DNA from: Brucella thiophenivorans | GTDB taxonomy: Bacteria; Pseudomonadota; Alphaproteobacteria; Rhizobiales; Rhizobiaceae | Length of the DNA: 64,000 bases | Assembly (NCBI RefSeq): GCF_002252445.1 | Contig: NZ_NNRJ01000061.1 | Location: 62,001-126,000 of the forward strand | Direction: 5' to 3' | Shown here: positions 25,667 to 34,355 of the stretch, piece by piece | Layout of the letters: each line of letters begins with the position of its first letter | How positions within the stretch are numbered: the stretch's first letter is position 1 | The notes under the pieces: model-generated | What the model was told of the DNA's origin: nothing | Database searches by the model: none | The model's input: the letters and a program-made list of their open reading frames with translations, nothing else | Program-made: the position numbers and the translations under genes

Positions 25667-27097
25667 ATGAATTCGGAAATGCTTATTGGTTCCCGTTTTG
25701 AACTTGGAACTGAAAATGAAGAACTCGTCCTTAATCCAAAAAATGGGGATGTGGTTCTGAAATTGCCGGAAGCTTCGCTAAGGCAGGTCGACAAGGCTGT
25801 AGAAGCCGCTGAAAAAGCATTTCAATCGTGGTCGCGCACAACGCCAGCAGAGCGCTCGGGTTATCTGCTCAAAATCGCAGATGCAGTTGAAAAAGACGCC
25901 GAGGCCTTTGCAGCACTTGAAGCTCTCAACTGTGGTAAGCCGTTGCACGCTGTGTTGAATGACGAAATACCGGCGGTCGTTGATTGCTATCGTTATTTTG
26001 CAGGTGCCGTTCGCAATATGCAGGGGCCACTCGCGGCAGAATATATTGCCGGACATACATCGATGATCCGTCGTGATCCGGTGGGAATTATTGGCTCGAT
26101 TGCGCCGTGGAATTATCCGTTGATGATGATGGCATGGAAGCTCGCGCCAGCTATTGCGGGCGGTAATACGGTTGTCTTTAAACCATCGGAACAGACACCA
26201 CTCACCGCACTGAAAATGGCGAAAGTTATGGCTGATGTTTTGCCAGAGGGCGTCGTGAATGTTGTGCTTGGGCGCGGCGAAACCGTTGGTAACGCTCTGA
26301 TTAATCATCCGTCTATCAACATGGTTTCGATTACTGGCGATGTTGCGACGGGCAAAAAGGTTCTGCAAGCAGCTGCAAAGTCGGTGAAGCGCACGCATCT
26401 TGAACTGGGCGGAAAAGCACCTGTAATCGTTCTTGCTGATGCGGATATTGATGCAGTTGTAGAAGGTATCAAAACATTCGGATTCTATAATGCAGGGCAG
26501 GACTGCACTGCCGCTTGTCGCATTTATGCTGACGCGCGCATTTATGATCGACTTGTCGCGGATTTATCGACCGCTGTTTCGAGCATTCGCTTCAACCTCG
26601 AAGACGATGCGCAGAACGAGATGGGACCACTCATATCGCGCCGCCAGCGAGACCGTGTTGAAAGCTTCGTCGCACGTGCCAGCGAAAATGCACATATCGA
26701 AATTACTGCGGGCGGAAAGACATCGGGAGACAAGGGCTTCTTCTTTGAGCCGACCGTTGTTGCTGGTGCATTACAAGAGGATGAAATTGTCCGCCGCGAA
26801 GTGTTTGGACCTGTTGTTTCCGTAACGCGCTTTAGTGAAGACGATCAGGCAATCGCCTGGGCCAATGACAGTGATTACGGTTTGGCATCATCTGTCTGGA
26901 CCAAAGATATCAGTAAAGGCCTCAAGGCCGCGGCCCGCCTTCAATATGGTTGTACCTGGATCAACACGCATTTCATGCTGACCAATGAAATGCCTCACGG
27001 TGGTTTGAAGCAATCCGGCTATGGCAAAGACATGTCTATTTATGCGCTGGAAGACTACACGACAGTGCGTCACGTCATGATTGCTCACGGGCGATAG
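25667..27097 (+). CDS. Aldehyde dehydrogenase, aminobutyraldehyde/betaine-aldehyde type
   Basis: NAD(P)-dependent dehydrogenase of 476 residues. Conserved blocks: [20 protein letters not shown] with FKPSEQTPL (cofactor site), ELGGKAP (general-base Glu), and the nucleophile Cys in [14 protein letters not shown], a form typical of gamma-aminobutyraldehyde dehydrogenases (PatD/PuuC-like). ATG 25667, six bases after GGAG, is preferred over ATG 25652. It heads an operon with a polar amino acid ABC transporter, an amine oxidase and a kinase/phospho-lyase fusion, so its substrate is probably an aminoaldehyde made by those enzymes. The exact aldehyde is unknown. Confidence 0.83.
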   Translation: MNSEMLIGSRFELGTENEELVLNPKNGDVVLKLPEASLRQVDKAVEAAEKAFQSWSRTTPAERSGYLLKIADAVEKDAEAFAALEALNCGKPLHAVLNDEIPAVVDCYRYFAGAVRNMQGPLAAEYIAGHTSMIRRDPVGIIGSIAPWNYPLMMMAWKLAPAIAGGNTVVFKPSEQTPLTALKMAKVMADVLPEGVVNVVLGRGETVGNALINHPSINMVSITGDVATGKKVLQAAAKSVKRTHLELGGKAPVIVLADADIDAVVEGIKTFGFYNAGQDCTAACRIYADARIYDRLVADLSTAVSSIRFNLEDDAQNEMGPLISRRQRDRVESFVARASENAHIEITAGGKTSGDKGFFFEPTVVAGALQEDEIVRREVFGPVVSVTRFSEDDQAIAWANDSDYGLASSVWTKDISKGLKAAARLQYGCTWINTHFMLTNEMPHGGLKQSGYGKDMSIYALEDYTTVRHVMIAHGR

Positions 27098-27098
27098 G

Positions 27099-27905
27099 AT
27101 GACTAACACAATCCCCAAAAACCTCACCCCACAATTTGAAATCGACCGCCCGAAACTTGAAGTCTCGAAGACCGATGTGGCGATTGAGATCAAGAACATG
27201 CACAAGTGGTATGGTGAGTTTCACGTTCTGCGTGACATTAATCTGAAAGTTATGCGTGGCGAACGTATCGTGGTTGCTGGTCCTTCGGGTTCAGGAAAAT
27301 CGACGATGATCCGCTGTGTCAACCGTCTGGAAGAACACCAGAAGGGCCAGATCATTGTTGATGGCATTGAACTCACCAACGATCTCAAGAAGATTGATGA
27401 AGTGCGCCGCGAAGTCGGCATGGTGTTTCAGCACTTCAACCTGTTTCCGCATTTGACCATTCTGGAGAATTGCACGCTCGCGCCAATCTGGGTGCGCAAG
27501 ATGCCAAAGAAGCAGGCCGAAGAAGTGGCCATGAAATATCTGGAGCGCGTCAAAATTCCTGAACAGGCGAACAAATATCCGGGTCAGCTTTCAGGTGGTC
27601 AGCAGCAGCGTGTGGCGATTGCCCGTGCGCTCTGTATGAACCCGAAAGTCATGCTGTTCGATGAGCCGACTTCTGCGCTTGATCCGGAAATGGTCAAGGA
27701 AGTGCTTGATACAATGGTAAGCCTTGCCGATGAAGGCATGACCATGATCTGCGTCACACACGAAATGGGCTTTGCGCGTCAGGTTGCAAACCGCGTGATC
27801 TTTATGGATCAGGGCCAGATCGTTGAGCAGAATTCGCCAGCCGAATTCTTCGACAATCCGCAGCATGAGCGCACAAGACTGTTCCTCAGCCAGATTCTGC
27901 ACTGA
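27099..27905 (+). CDS. Polar amino acid ABC transporter ATP-binding protein (GlnQ-like)
   Basis: About 268 residues. Motifs: Walker [11 protein letters not shown]-loop [11 protein letters not shown], signature [15 protein letters not shown], Walker [14 protein letters not shown] and H-loop THEMGFARQ, the pattern of the HisP/GlnQ subfamily. ATG 27099 lies one base after the aldehyde dehydrogenase stop; an upstream in-frame TTG at 27081 overlaps that gene. The first ~35 residues before the ABC fold are an unusual N-terminal extension. Partner of the binding protein and permease in the same operon. Confidence 0.86.
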   Translation: MTNTIPKNLTPQFEIDRPKLEVSKTDVAIEIKNMHKWYGEFHVLRDINLKVMRGERIVVAGPSGSGKSTMIRCVNRLEEHQKGQIIVDGIELTNDLKKIDEVRREVGMVFQHFNLFPHLTILENCTLAPIWVRKMPKKQAEEVAMKYLERVKIPEQANKYPGQLSGGQQQRVAIARALCMNPKVMLFDEPTSALDPEMVKEVLDTMVSLADEGMTMICVTHEMGFARQVANRVIFMDQGQIVEQNSPAEFFDNPQHERTRLFLSQILH

Positions 27906-27948
27906 TTTCAACTCGAACAAAAACATAACCGCACCAACGGAGGGTAAC

Positions 27949-28770
27949 TTGAATAAATTCGTGGCACTTGCATCAGCATCGCTGTTTCTGATTTCCGGGC
28001 TGGCTCATGCCGGACCAACGCTTGATCGTGTGAATGAAAAGAAGGAAATGGTCGTCGCAACCAATGTGGGTTGGCCTCCACAAGGGTTTCTGGATGACAA
28101 TAATGAACTTGTTGGTTTCGACATTGATGTTGCAAACGAGATTGGCAAACGGCTTGGTATCATGGTTCGTTTTGAAACGCCGGAATGGCCAACGCTGACA
28201 GGTGGCCATTGGCAGGGACGTTACGATGTCGGTGTTGGTTCGGTTACGCCGACCAAGGCACGTGCCCAGGCAATCGACTTCGCTGGCATCTATTATTACA
28301 GCCCTTACGTCTATGTCGTGCACAAAGACAGTCCAGCGCATTCTACCGACGATCTGAACGGCAAGATTATTGGTGTCGAGACAGGTACGACCTCTGAAGA
28401 CTTCATTAATCGCCGTCTTGAAATTGATGCACCGGATCTGCCAGCGTTCGAATATAAAGTAACGCCGGGTGAAGTGCGGACTTTCGAAGATTCTATGATG
28501 CCGTTTGACGATCTTCGTCTGGGCGATGGCGTGCGTCTGAATGCGGTGATTGCACCTGAGCAGACTGCGCAGACGGCTATCAAGAACGGCTATCCGGTTC
28601 GCATTCTTGAGGGTGGTTATGCATTCCGTGAGCCGCTTGTCGTGATTGCGGAAAAGAACGATCCTGAGTGGACTGCAAAGATCGGCGAAATCATCAAGCA
28701 GATGAAAGATGATGGTACCCTCGCGACCCTTACGACGAAGTGGTACGGCGCGGACTACAGCAAAGACTAA
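27949..28770 (+). CDS. Polar amino acid ABC transporter solute-binding protein (SBP_bac_3)
   Basis: Binding protein of 273 residues. A TTG start at 27949 is chosen: GGAGG lies at 27939-27943, and the encoded N-terminus (NKFVALASASLFLISGLAHA) is a proper signal peptide; the ATG at 27823 lies inside the ATPase gene and gives no signal sequence. Family 3 blocks: GWPPQGFLDDNNELVGFDID, the GVGSVTPTKARAQAIDFA segment and IGVETGTTSEDF. Probably imports a cationic or polar amino compound for the oxidase and dehydrogenase of this operon. Confidence 0.85.
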   Translation: MNKFVALASASLFLISGLAHAGPTLDRVNEKKEMVVATNVGWPPQGFLDDNNELVGFDIDVANEIGKRLGIMVRFETPEWPTLTGGHWQGRYDVGVGSVTPTKARAQAIDFAGIYYYSPYVYVVHKDSPAHSTDDLNGKIIGVETGTTSEDFINRRLEIDAPDLPAFEYKVTPGEVRTFEDSMMPFDDLRLGDGVRLNAVIAPEQTAQTAIKNGYPVRILEGGYAFREPLVVIAEKNDPEWTAKIGEIIKQMKDDGTLATLTTKWYGADYSKD

Positions 28771-28811
28771 TCACCGCCAATAAGTAACCACTGATTTTGT
28801 CTCGGTAGAAT

Positions 28812-28851
28812 TCAACGCCCAGCCTCACTTCAAGAGGGAGGCGGGCGTTGA
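28812..28851 (+). terminator. Stem-loop after amino acid binding-protein gene
   Basis: TCAACGCCC (28812-28820) pairs with GGGCGTTGA (28843-28851); inner GCCTC/GAGGC extends the stem. No T-run follows, and cotranscribed genes continue, so mRNA stabilisation or partial attenuation is more likely than termination. Confidence 0.6.
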
Positions 28852-28893
28852 TCTGAGAACGAAGTCGGCAGGCATAATCAATCTGGTAGCAAC

Positions 28894-30174
28894 ATGTCCT
28901 ATCCCGATACACATTATCTAAGAACGTTGGCTGACACCAAGACGCGTCCTTCGCTCGTTGGGAAGGAGGAGTGTGAAACACTCATCATTGGTGTAGGACT
29001 AGCAGGTCTGTCCGCAGGCTTGGAACTGGCAAGAGCTGGGCATTCTGTCATCATCATTGATGCTGAAAGCGTCGGTTTTGGTGCATCGGGACGAAATGGT
29101 GGGTTCGTCAGCCCCGGATATGCGACTGGCCATGATCAGATTGCCGGAAGGATTGGTGAGGACGCAGCCAGAAAACTCCATATGCTTTCTGTAGAGGGCA
29201 TGGATTTTGTTCGCGAAACGATCAATGAACTCAATATCACTTCAGCCGATCCCAAAGCGGGCTTGATCAGCGTACAGCGCTACGAAGACGCGGATGCGTT
29301 GAAGAGCGAAGTGGATGAAGCCAAAAGAGATTTCAATTACGATCTCGAATATATGTCCCGTGATGCAGTTCAATCGGTGCTGAAGTCCGATCGATATTAT
29401 CAGGCTATTCGTGATCCGAATGCCTTTCACATCCATCCGCTGAATTATGCGCGCGGAGTTGCGCAGGAGATTGAGCGTCTTGGCGGTAAGATCTACGAAA
29501 ACTCTGCTGCCGAGGCGATTGAAGCCACGGGAGCACAGAAACAGGTCCGAACGAGCCAAGGGACAATTCGTGCCAAAAATCTGGTGATCACAACCGGGGG
29601 CTATACTGGGTCGTTGAGCAAGAAGTTGCAACGATCCTATTTGCCAATCGCCACCTATGTGATGATCTCGGAAGAGGCACCAGAGCTGATCAGTGAAGCG
29701 ATCAAAACGTCTGCTGCTATAGGCGATAATCGTCGGGCTGGTGATTATTATCGCCTCGTTGAAGGTGGCAAACGCGTGTTGTGGGGCGGGCGAATTACGA
29801 CGCGGGCTGCTTCGACAGAAGGCCTTGTGCGCGAGTTGCGCAGCGAGATGACGAATACCTATCCTCAATTAGCCGGACTAAAAACCGAGCTCGCCTGGTC
29901 TGGTCTGATGGCATATGCCCGGCATCTGATGCCGCAGATCGGCAAGATGCCGGACGGTGTTTGGTATTGCACTGCATTTGGCGGACATGGTCTGAACACG
30001 ACTGCGATTGGCGGCAAGGTGGTTGCAGAAGCGATATTGGGTTCGACGGATCGATATAAGCTCTTTGCTCCATTCGGGCTGGTATGGGCGGGCGGTTATG
30101 CCGGACTTGCGTTTGCGCAACTCACTTACTGGAAACTGCAAGCTCTTGATTGGTGGCGCGAGCGCGCAGCCTGA
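28894..30174 (+). CDS. FAD-dependent amine/amino acid oxidoreductase (DAO family, PuuB/OrdL-like)
   Basis: 426 residues. The FAD-binding Rossmann motif is IIGVGLAGLSAGLELARAG (about residue 31-49), followed by the GFGASGRNGGF block characteristic of the PuuB (gamma-glutamylputrescine oxidase)/OrdL branch of DAO oxidoreductases, and a C-terminal FGGHGLNTTAIGGKVVAEAI flavin motif. Such enzymes oxidise primary or secondary amines to aldehydes or imines. Between binding protein and permease of one transporter, and with an aminoaldehyde-type dehydrogenase at the operon head, it probably performs the oxidative deamination that feeds that dehydrogenase. Confidence 0.83.
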   Translation: MSYPDTHYLRTLADTKTRPSLVGKEECETLIIGVGLAGLSAGLELARAGHSVIIIDAESVGFGASGRNGGFVSPGYATGHDQIAGRIGEDAARKLHMLSVEGMDFVRETINELNITSADPKAGLISVQRYEDADALKSEVDEAKRDFNYDLEYMSRDAVQSVLKSDRYYQAIRDPNAFHIHPLNYARGVAQEIERLGGKIYENSAAEAIEATGAQKQVRTSQGTIRAKNLVITTGGYTGSLSKKLQRSYLPIATYVMISEEAPELISEAIKTSAAIGDNRRAGDYYRLVEGGKRVLWGGRITTRAASTEGLVRELRSEMTNTYPQLAGLKTELAWSGLMAYARHLMPQIGKMPDGVWYCTAFGGHGLNTTAIGGKVVAEAILGSTDRYKLFAPFGLVWAGGYAGLAFAQLTYWKLQALDWWRERAA

Positions 30175-30254
30175 AATCTGAAATACATTACAGAATATCG
30201 ACATCCTTTGAGCCAACGGGTCCAAGGTGCACATTGAATTGAAGGAGACCGTTC

Positions 30255-31226
30255 ATGCTTGGGCGATTTATTCTCAACTATCCCGATACTGCCCGCAGGC
30301 TTGGTGGTCTGGTGCTCTTTGCCGTTACGATGATTGCTCTTTATTCGATGGGGATCAGTGCAAACTGGTTTGGCTTTCTGTCGCCTGATCTCGCAGCCTG
30401 GGTGAAGGAAAACCCTGCTTTAGCTAAAGTGGCATCGGCGTTTTTGATTTCTATTGTTCTGTTTCTAAACTGGAAAATGCTAAAGCGGCTATCGCGAAAC
30501 CAGCAGGTTGTTGCCGTCTGGGTTGAGCTTTTTGTGCTGCTGATGCTTTTCTTCTATTCATTTGATCTGTCTTTCTCGTTCATCGCCCGAAAAATCAGCT
30601 TCCTGATCACACAGGGTACAGTCACGACACTTTATATTTCCGCGATCTCCATTGTGATTGCGACAATTATCGCGCTGATTGGTGCAATTGCGAAGTTGTC
30701 GTCGAATGGTGTGATTTACGGTCTTTCAACTTTCTACACATCGCTGTTTCGTGGTCTGCCGCTGTTGATGCAGATCTACATCATTTATCTTGGTCTTCCT
30801 CAGATCGGATATGTGATTGGTGCAATACCTGCAGGTATTCTTGCTCTTTCGCTCTGCTATGGCGCTTACATGACGGAGATCTTCCGTGCAGGCATTGAGA
30901 GCATTCCGCGCGGTCAAACTGAAGGTGCAACGGCGCTCGGATTGGGATCGGCACAGACAATGTGGCTCGTTATTCTGCCTCAGGCCATGCGTATCATCAT
31001 TCCGCCAACAGGCAATCAGTTCATCGCTATGCTCAAGGATTCGTCGCTCGTTTCCGTCATTGGTGTGTGGGAATTGATGTATGTCGCCAGAACGCAAGGT
31101 CAGACTGAGTTCCGTCATATCGAAATGCTGATTACCGCTTCTATGATTTACTGGATGCTCTCAATCTCGTTCGAATTTATCCAGTCCCGCATTGAGCGTT
31201 ACTACGCGCGTCACAATAAGCGGTAA
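30255..31226 (+). CDS. Polar amino acid ABC transporter permease
   Basis: 323 residues, longer than the usual ~230 because of an extra N-terminal hydrophobic section (about residues 1-115, roughly three segments). The core HisM/GlnP-type part has the TLYISAISIVIATIIALIG segment and the EAA loop (FRAGIESIPRGQTEGATALG). Only one permease gene is present, so it probably works as a homodimer with the ATPase at 27099-27905. GAAGGAGA precedes the ATG. A small hairpin follows the stop. Confidence 0.86.
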   Translation: MLGRFILNYPDTARRLGGLVLFAVTMIALYSMGISANWFGFLSPDLAAWVKENPALAKVASAFLISIVLFLNWKMLKRLSRNQQVVAVWVELFVLLMLFFYSFDLSFSFIARKISFLITQGTVTTLYISAISIVIATIIALIGAIAKLSSNGVIYGLSTFYTSLFRGLPLLMQIYIIYLGLPQIGYVIGAIPAGILALSLCYGAYMTEIFRAGIESIPRGQTEGATALGLGSAQTMWLVILPQAMRIIIPPTGNQFIAMLKDSSLVSVIGVWELMYVARTQGQTEFRHIEMLITASMIYWMLSISFEFIQSRIERYYARHNKR

Positions 31227-31244
31227 GTTTACAATCTGTTTTTA

Positions 31245-31267
31245 GTGCGCCCATGAAACGGGCGCAC
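31245..31267 (+). other. Intercistronic stem-loop after the permease
   Basis: GTGCGCCC (31245-31252), loop ATGAAAC, GGGCGCAC (31260-31267): perfect 8-bp stem. An ATG at 31253 in frame with the next gene lies in the loop, which argues that the real start is further down at 31310. Could be an mRNA processing or attenuation site. Confidence 0.6.
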
Positions 31268-31309
31268 AAACTGCTACTAAGCCAGAACAATTTTCTATTG
31301 GAAGCCCCG

Positions 31310-34240
31310 ATGTCTGACATGCCACTTTTTTCAAAAGCAAAGCTGCCTCGTCCTAATATCTCAATTGAGGACGCTGCCGAAATTCTTGGCTCGATCTATG
31401 GATTGAAGGGTGATTTACGGGAGCTTGGCAGTCAGCAGGACCGGAATTTCAAAGTTGATACTGCTACCCACGGCTATGTTCTCAAAATTTGCCGCATCGA
31501 ATATCCTAAAGTGGAACTTGAAGCGCAGAATGCCATTCTGCAACATCTGGCTTTAAAGCGGGATAGCAATACCGACACGACAGTCGTTTTTCCTGCTTTA
31601 ATCCCGTCTCTAAATGGTGAAAGCATCAGCACAGCCAGCGTTGGTGGTTTGGAATATTACGTTCGTCTTCTCACATTTGTTGAAGGCGATACGCTGACTG
31701 CGCGTAAGTACTTGAGCGCTAATGCTATCAGCACGCTCGGTGCAATCGCCGGACAGGTTGCACGGAATTTGGCCGATTTTACGCATCCGGGTCTTGAGAG
31801 AGGCTCGCAGTGGGACCTTGCATATGCAGAAGCCGTTGTGCCGTTTTTGTTGCAGGGCGATACATCCAGCGATATTTCGGCGCGAATTATTGCGGCTATG
31901 GAAGACGTCAGGCACCGGCTTGCTCCGGTCAAGGTAGGTTTACGTGTTCAGGCGATCCACCATGATATTACCGATGATAATGTTGTTGGCCGTCGGGATA
32001 TTTCAGGCTCGATATCGCCCTATGCAGTGATTGATTTCGGTGACATGACGATGAGTTGGCTGGTTGCAGAACTTGCTACTACCTGTGCCTCTCTGTTGCA
32101 TCACGGTGATAACGATCCTTTCTCAATTTTGCCAGCTGTCCAGGCTTTTCATGCCGTCTGCCCGCTGAATGAGCAAGAGTTGCTCGCTCTCTGGCCGCTT
32201 ATTGTGGAGCGGGCATGCGTTTTGCTGGCAGCTTCCCAGCAGCAATTAAAGCTCGACCCCGGCAATGATTATGCCGCTGCAAATGCGGCACATGAGCAGG
32301 CCATTTTTGATACTGCAACATCTGTTCCGCCGTTACTCATGGAAAAGGCACTATTTCAGGCGCTTGGGATCGAAATCAGTGAAACCCATCGCCGTGAAGC
32401 GAAACTCTTGTTTCCCGACCTTGATTTGACATCAGCTAGTATTGTTGATCTCTCGACAGCCAACGACGATTTGGTCGCTGGCAATTGGGGAGCACGGGAG
32501 ATTGAAAGCCAAATTCTTCTGGACGCAGCCGCTAAAGCGGGTTCCAGCTTAACGCGTTATGGCGAATATCGACTAACACGCACGCAGATCAACAGTCGAA
32601 CAGAGCCAGAGAGCTTTGCATTACATATTGCAGTATGTGCATCTGCCCAAACGAGAATAGTTGCTCCGTTTGATGCGGATATTTCGTTCACTGATGGTGG
32701 CGTTATTCTTCAAGATGACAACGGCCTTCTGCATATCGACGGTTTGCAACTGGCGGATGGCCTTACAAGTTCAATTTCGTCAGGTGATCTGCTTGGAACA
32801 ATCAGCAATGATCAGAATGACTTCGGCATCGTTCGGGTACAGCATTGCAATGTGGCATGTAACGAGCTTCCAAAATTTGCAAAGCCGACTCAATCAGCCG
32901 CATGGTCGATGCTATGTCAGTCACCGGCAGCCCTTCTTGGACTTGAACCTCAGCAGTCTCAAAGCAATGAGGCTTCCTTGCTCGAAAAGCGTTACAAAAA
33001 CCTGGCCGGGACCCAGAAACACTATTACGCAACGCCACCACAAATCGAGCGTGGCTGGAAGGAACATCTGTTCGATGTTGAAGGGCGTGCGTATCTCGAT
33101 ATGGTCAATAACGTGACCACCGTAGGCCATGGGCATCCGCGTTTGGCGGCGAATGTTCACAAGCAATGGCTGAAGCTTAACACGAACTCACGTTTTCATT
33201 ATTCGGAAGTTGCCGATTTTTCGGAACGGCTTGCGGCGCTTGCGCCAGACGGTCTCGATACCGTTTTTTTGGTAAACAGCGGTTCGGAAGCCAATGACCT
33301 TGCATTGAGGTTGGCATGGGCGTGGTCTGGTCAACGCAATATTCTTTGCTTGCTGGAAGCCTATCACGGCTGGACGGTCGGCAGCGATGCTGTTTCCACT
33401 TCCACGGCAGACAATCCCAATGCGCTGGGAACCCGACCGGCATGGGTGCATCCGGTTGTGTCGCCCAATTCATATCGGGGCAAGCTGACTGCGGAAGAAT
33501 ATGTCGAAACAGTTTTAAGCAAGCTCGCAAAGCTTGACCAAAACGGGGAAGGGCTGGCGGGCTTTATCTGTGAGCCTATCTACGGCAATGCAGGTGGGAT
33601 ACCGCTGCCAGCGGGCTATTTGAAAAAAGTCTATCGCGAAATCCGGTCGCGTGGTGGTCTTTGCATCGCGGACGAAGTGCAGGTGGGTTATGGACGCACG
33701 GGCCATTACTTCTGGGGCTTCGAGGAACAGCAAGTTGTGCCAGACATTATCACGATCGCAAAGGGCATGGGCAACGGGCATCCATTGGGGGCCGTGATCA
33801 CGCGTAAGGAAATTGCCGATTCACTTGAAAAGGAAGGCTATTTCTTTTCATCCGCTGGTGGCAGTCCCGTTTCGTCAGTCGTCGGCAATACCGTGCTTGA
33901 TATTATGGAAGATGAACAGCTGCAGGCAAATGCGCGCATTGTCGGCGATCATATCAAACAGCGGCTTGAACAGCTTAAGCAAAAGTATCCGTTGATCGGT
34001 GCCATACACGGTATGGGGCTTTATATGGGGCTTGAGTTCGTTCGGGATCACACGTCTCTGGAGCCTGCGACAGAGGAAACGATGGCCCTATGTGATCGTC
34101 TTTTGGAATTGGGCATCATCATGCAGCCAACAGGCGATCATCTGAATATCTTTAAGATCAAGCCTCCGCTTTGCCTGACAAAACAGAGTGCCGATTATTT
34201 CGTCGACACTTTGGAAGCCGTCCTGAGAGAGGGTTGGTAG
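31310..34240 (+). CDS. Trifunctional-looking fusion: APH-type kinase, M23-like domain, class III aminotransferase/phospho-lyase
   Basis: 976 residues. Domain 1 (about 15-350) is an aminoglycoside-phosphotransferase/hydroxylysine-kinase-like kinase: catalytic loop HHDITDDN near residue 217 and VIDFGDM near 240. Domain 2 (about 440-515) resembles an M23/LytM beta barrel (TRIVAPFDADI), but the HxH zinc motif is absent. Domain 3 (about 545-976) is a PLP fold-type I class III aminotransferase with the Schiff-base lysine in IAKGMGNGHPLG (K818). Family knowledge: such kinase plus AGXT2-like pairs act on hydroxylysine or ethanolamine, phosphorylating the hydroxyl and then eliminating phosphate and ammonia to give an aldehyde. 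The operon's aldehyde dehydrogenase fits. Substrate is inference. Confidence 0.8.
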   Translation: MSDMPLFSKAKLPRPNISIEDAAEILGSIYGLKGDLRELGSQQDRNFKVDTATHGYVLKICRIEYPKVELEAQNAILQHLALKRDSNTDTTVVFPALIPSLNGESISTASVGGLEYYVRLLTFVEGDTLTARKYLSANAISTLGAIAGQVARNLADFTHPGLERGSQWDLAYAEAVVPFLLQGDTSSDISARIIAAMEDVRHRLAPVKVGLRVQAIHHDITDDNVVGRRDISGSISPYAVIDFGDMTMSWLVAELATTCASLLHHGDNDPFSILPAVQAFHAVCPLNEQELLALWPLIVERACVLLAASQQQLKLDPGNDYAAANAAHEQAIFDTATSVPPLLMEKALFQALGIEISETHRREAKLLFPDLDLTSASIVDLSTANDDLVAGNWGAREIESQILLDAAAKAGSSLTRYGEYRLTRTQINSRTEPESFALHIAVCASAQTRIVAPFDADISFTDGGVILQDDNGLLHIDGLQLADGLTSSISSGDLLGTISNDQNDFGIVRVQHCNVACNELPKFAKPTQSAAWSMLCQSPAALLGLEPQQSQSNEASLLEKRYKNLAGTQKHYYATPPQIERGWKEHLFDVEGRAYLDMVNNVTTVGHGHPRLAANVHKQWLKLNTNSRFHYSEVADFSERLAALAPDGLDTVFLVNSGSEANDLALRLAWAWSGQRNILCLLEAYHGWTVGSDAVSTSTADNPNALGTRPAWVHPVVSPNSYRGKLTAEEYVETVLSKLAKLDQNGEGLAGFICEPIYGNAGGIPLPAGYLKKVYREIRSRGGLCIADEVQVGYGRTGHYFWGFEEQQVVPDIITIAKGMGNGHPLGAVITRKEIADSLEKEGYFFSSAGGSPVSSVVGNTVLDIMEDEQLQANARIVGDHIKQRLEQLKQKYPLIGAIHGMGLYMGLEFVRDHTSLEPATEETMALCDRLLELGIIMQPTGDHLNIFKIKPPLCLTKQSADYFVDTLEAVLREGW

Positions 34241-34318
34241 AAAGACCATCTCATGAGATATCGAATAATCATCATGAACACATAAAATTAGCTTCAAATC
34301 GCGATGATTGAAGGATAA

Positions 34319-34353
34319 ATTGTCCTGGGGTAAATTCCTGTAAATAGGACAAT
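34319..34353. promoter_or_regulatory. Inverted repeat overlapping the enuR ribosome-binding site
   Basis: ATTGTCCT (34319-34326) and AGGACAAT (34346-34353) are perfect inverted repeats 19 bp apart, and the second arm contains the AGGA Shine-Dalgarno just before ATG 34356. It may be an autoregulatory operator for the MocR-type regulator, or an mRNA hairpin hiding the ribosome-binding site. Confidence 0.5.
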
Positions 34354-34355
34354 CG

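Noticed and set aside
31253..31309. Start of the kinase/phospho-lyase fusion at ATG 31253
   Set aside because: The ATG is in the loop of a perfect 8-bp hairpin with no Shine-Dalgarno; ATG 31310 gives the expected N-terminus.
32630..32860. Active M23 metallopeptidase within the fusion protein
   Set aside because: The fold-like segment lacks the HxH zinc motif, so peptidase activity is unlikely.
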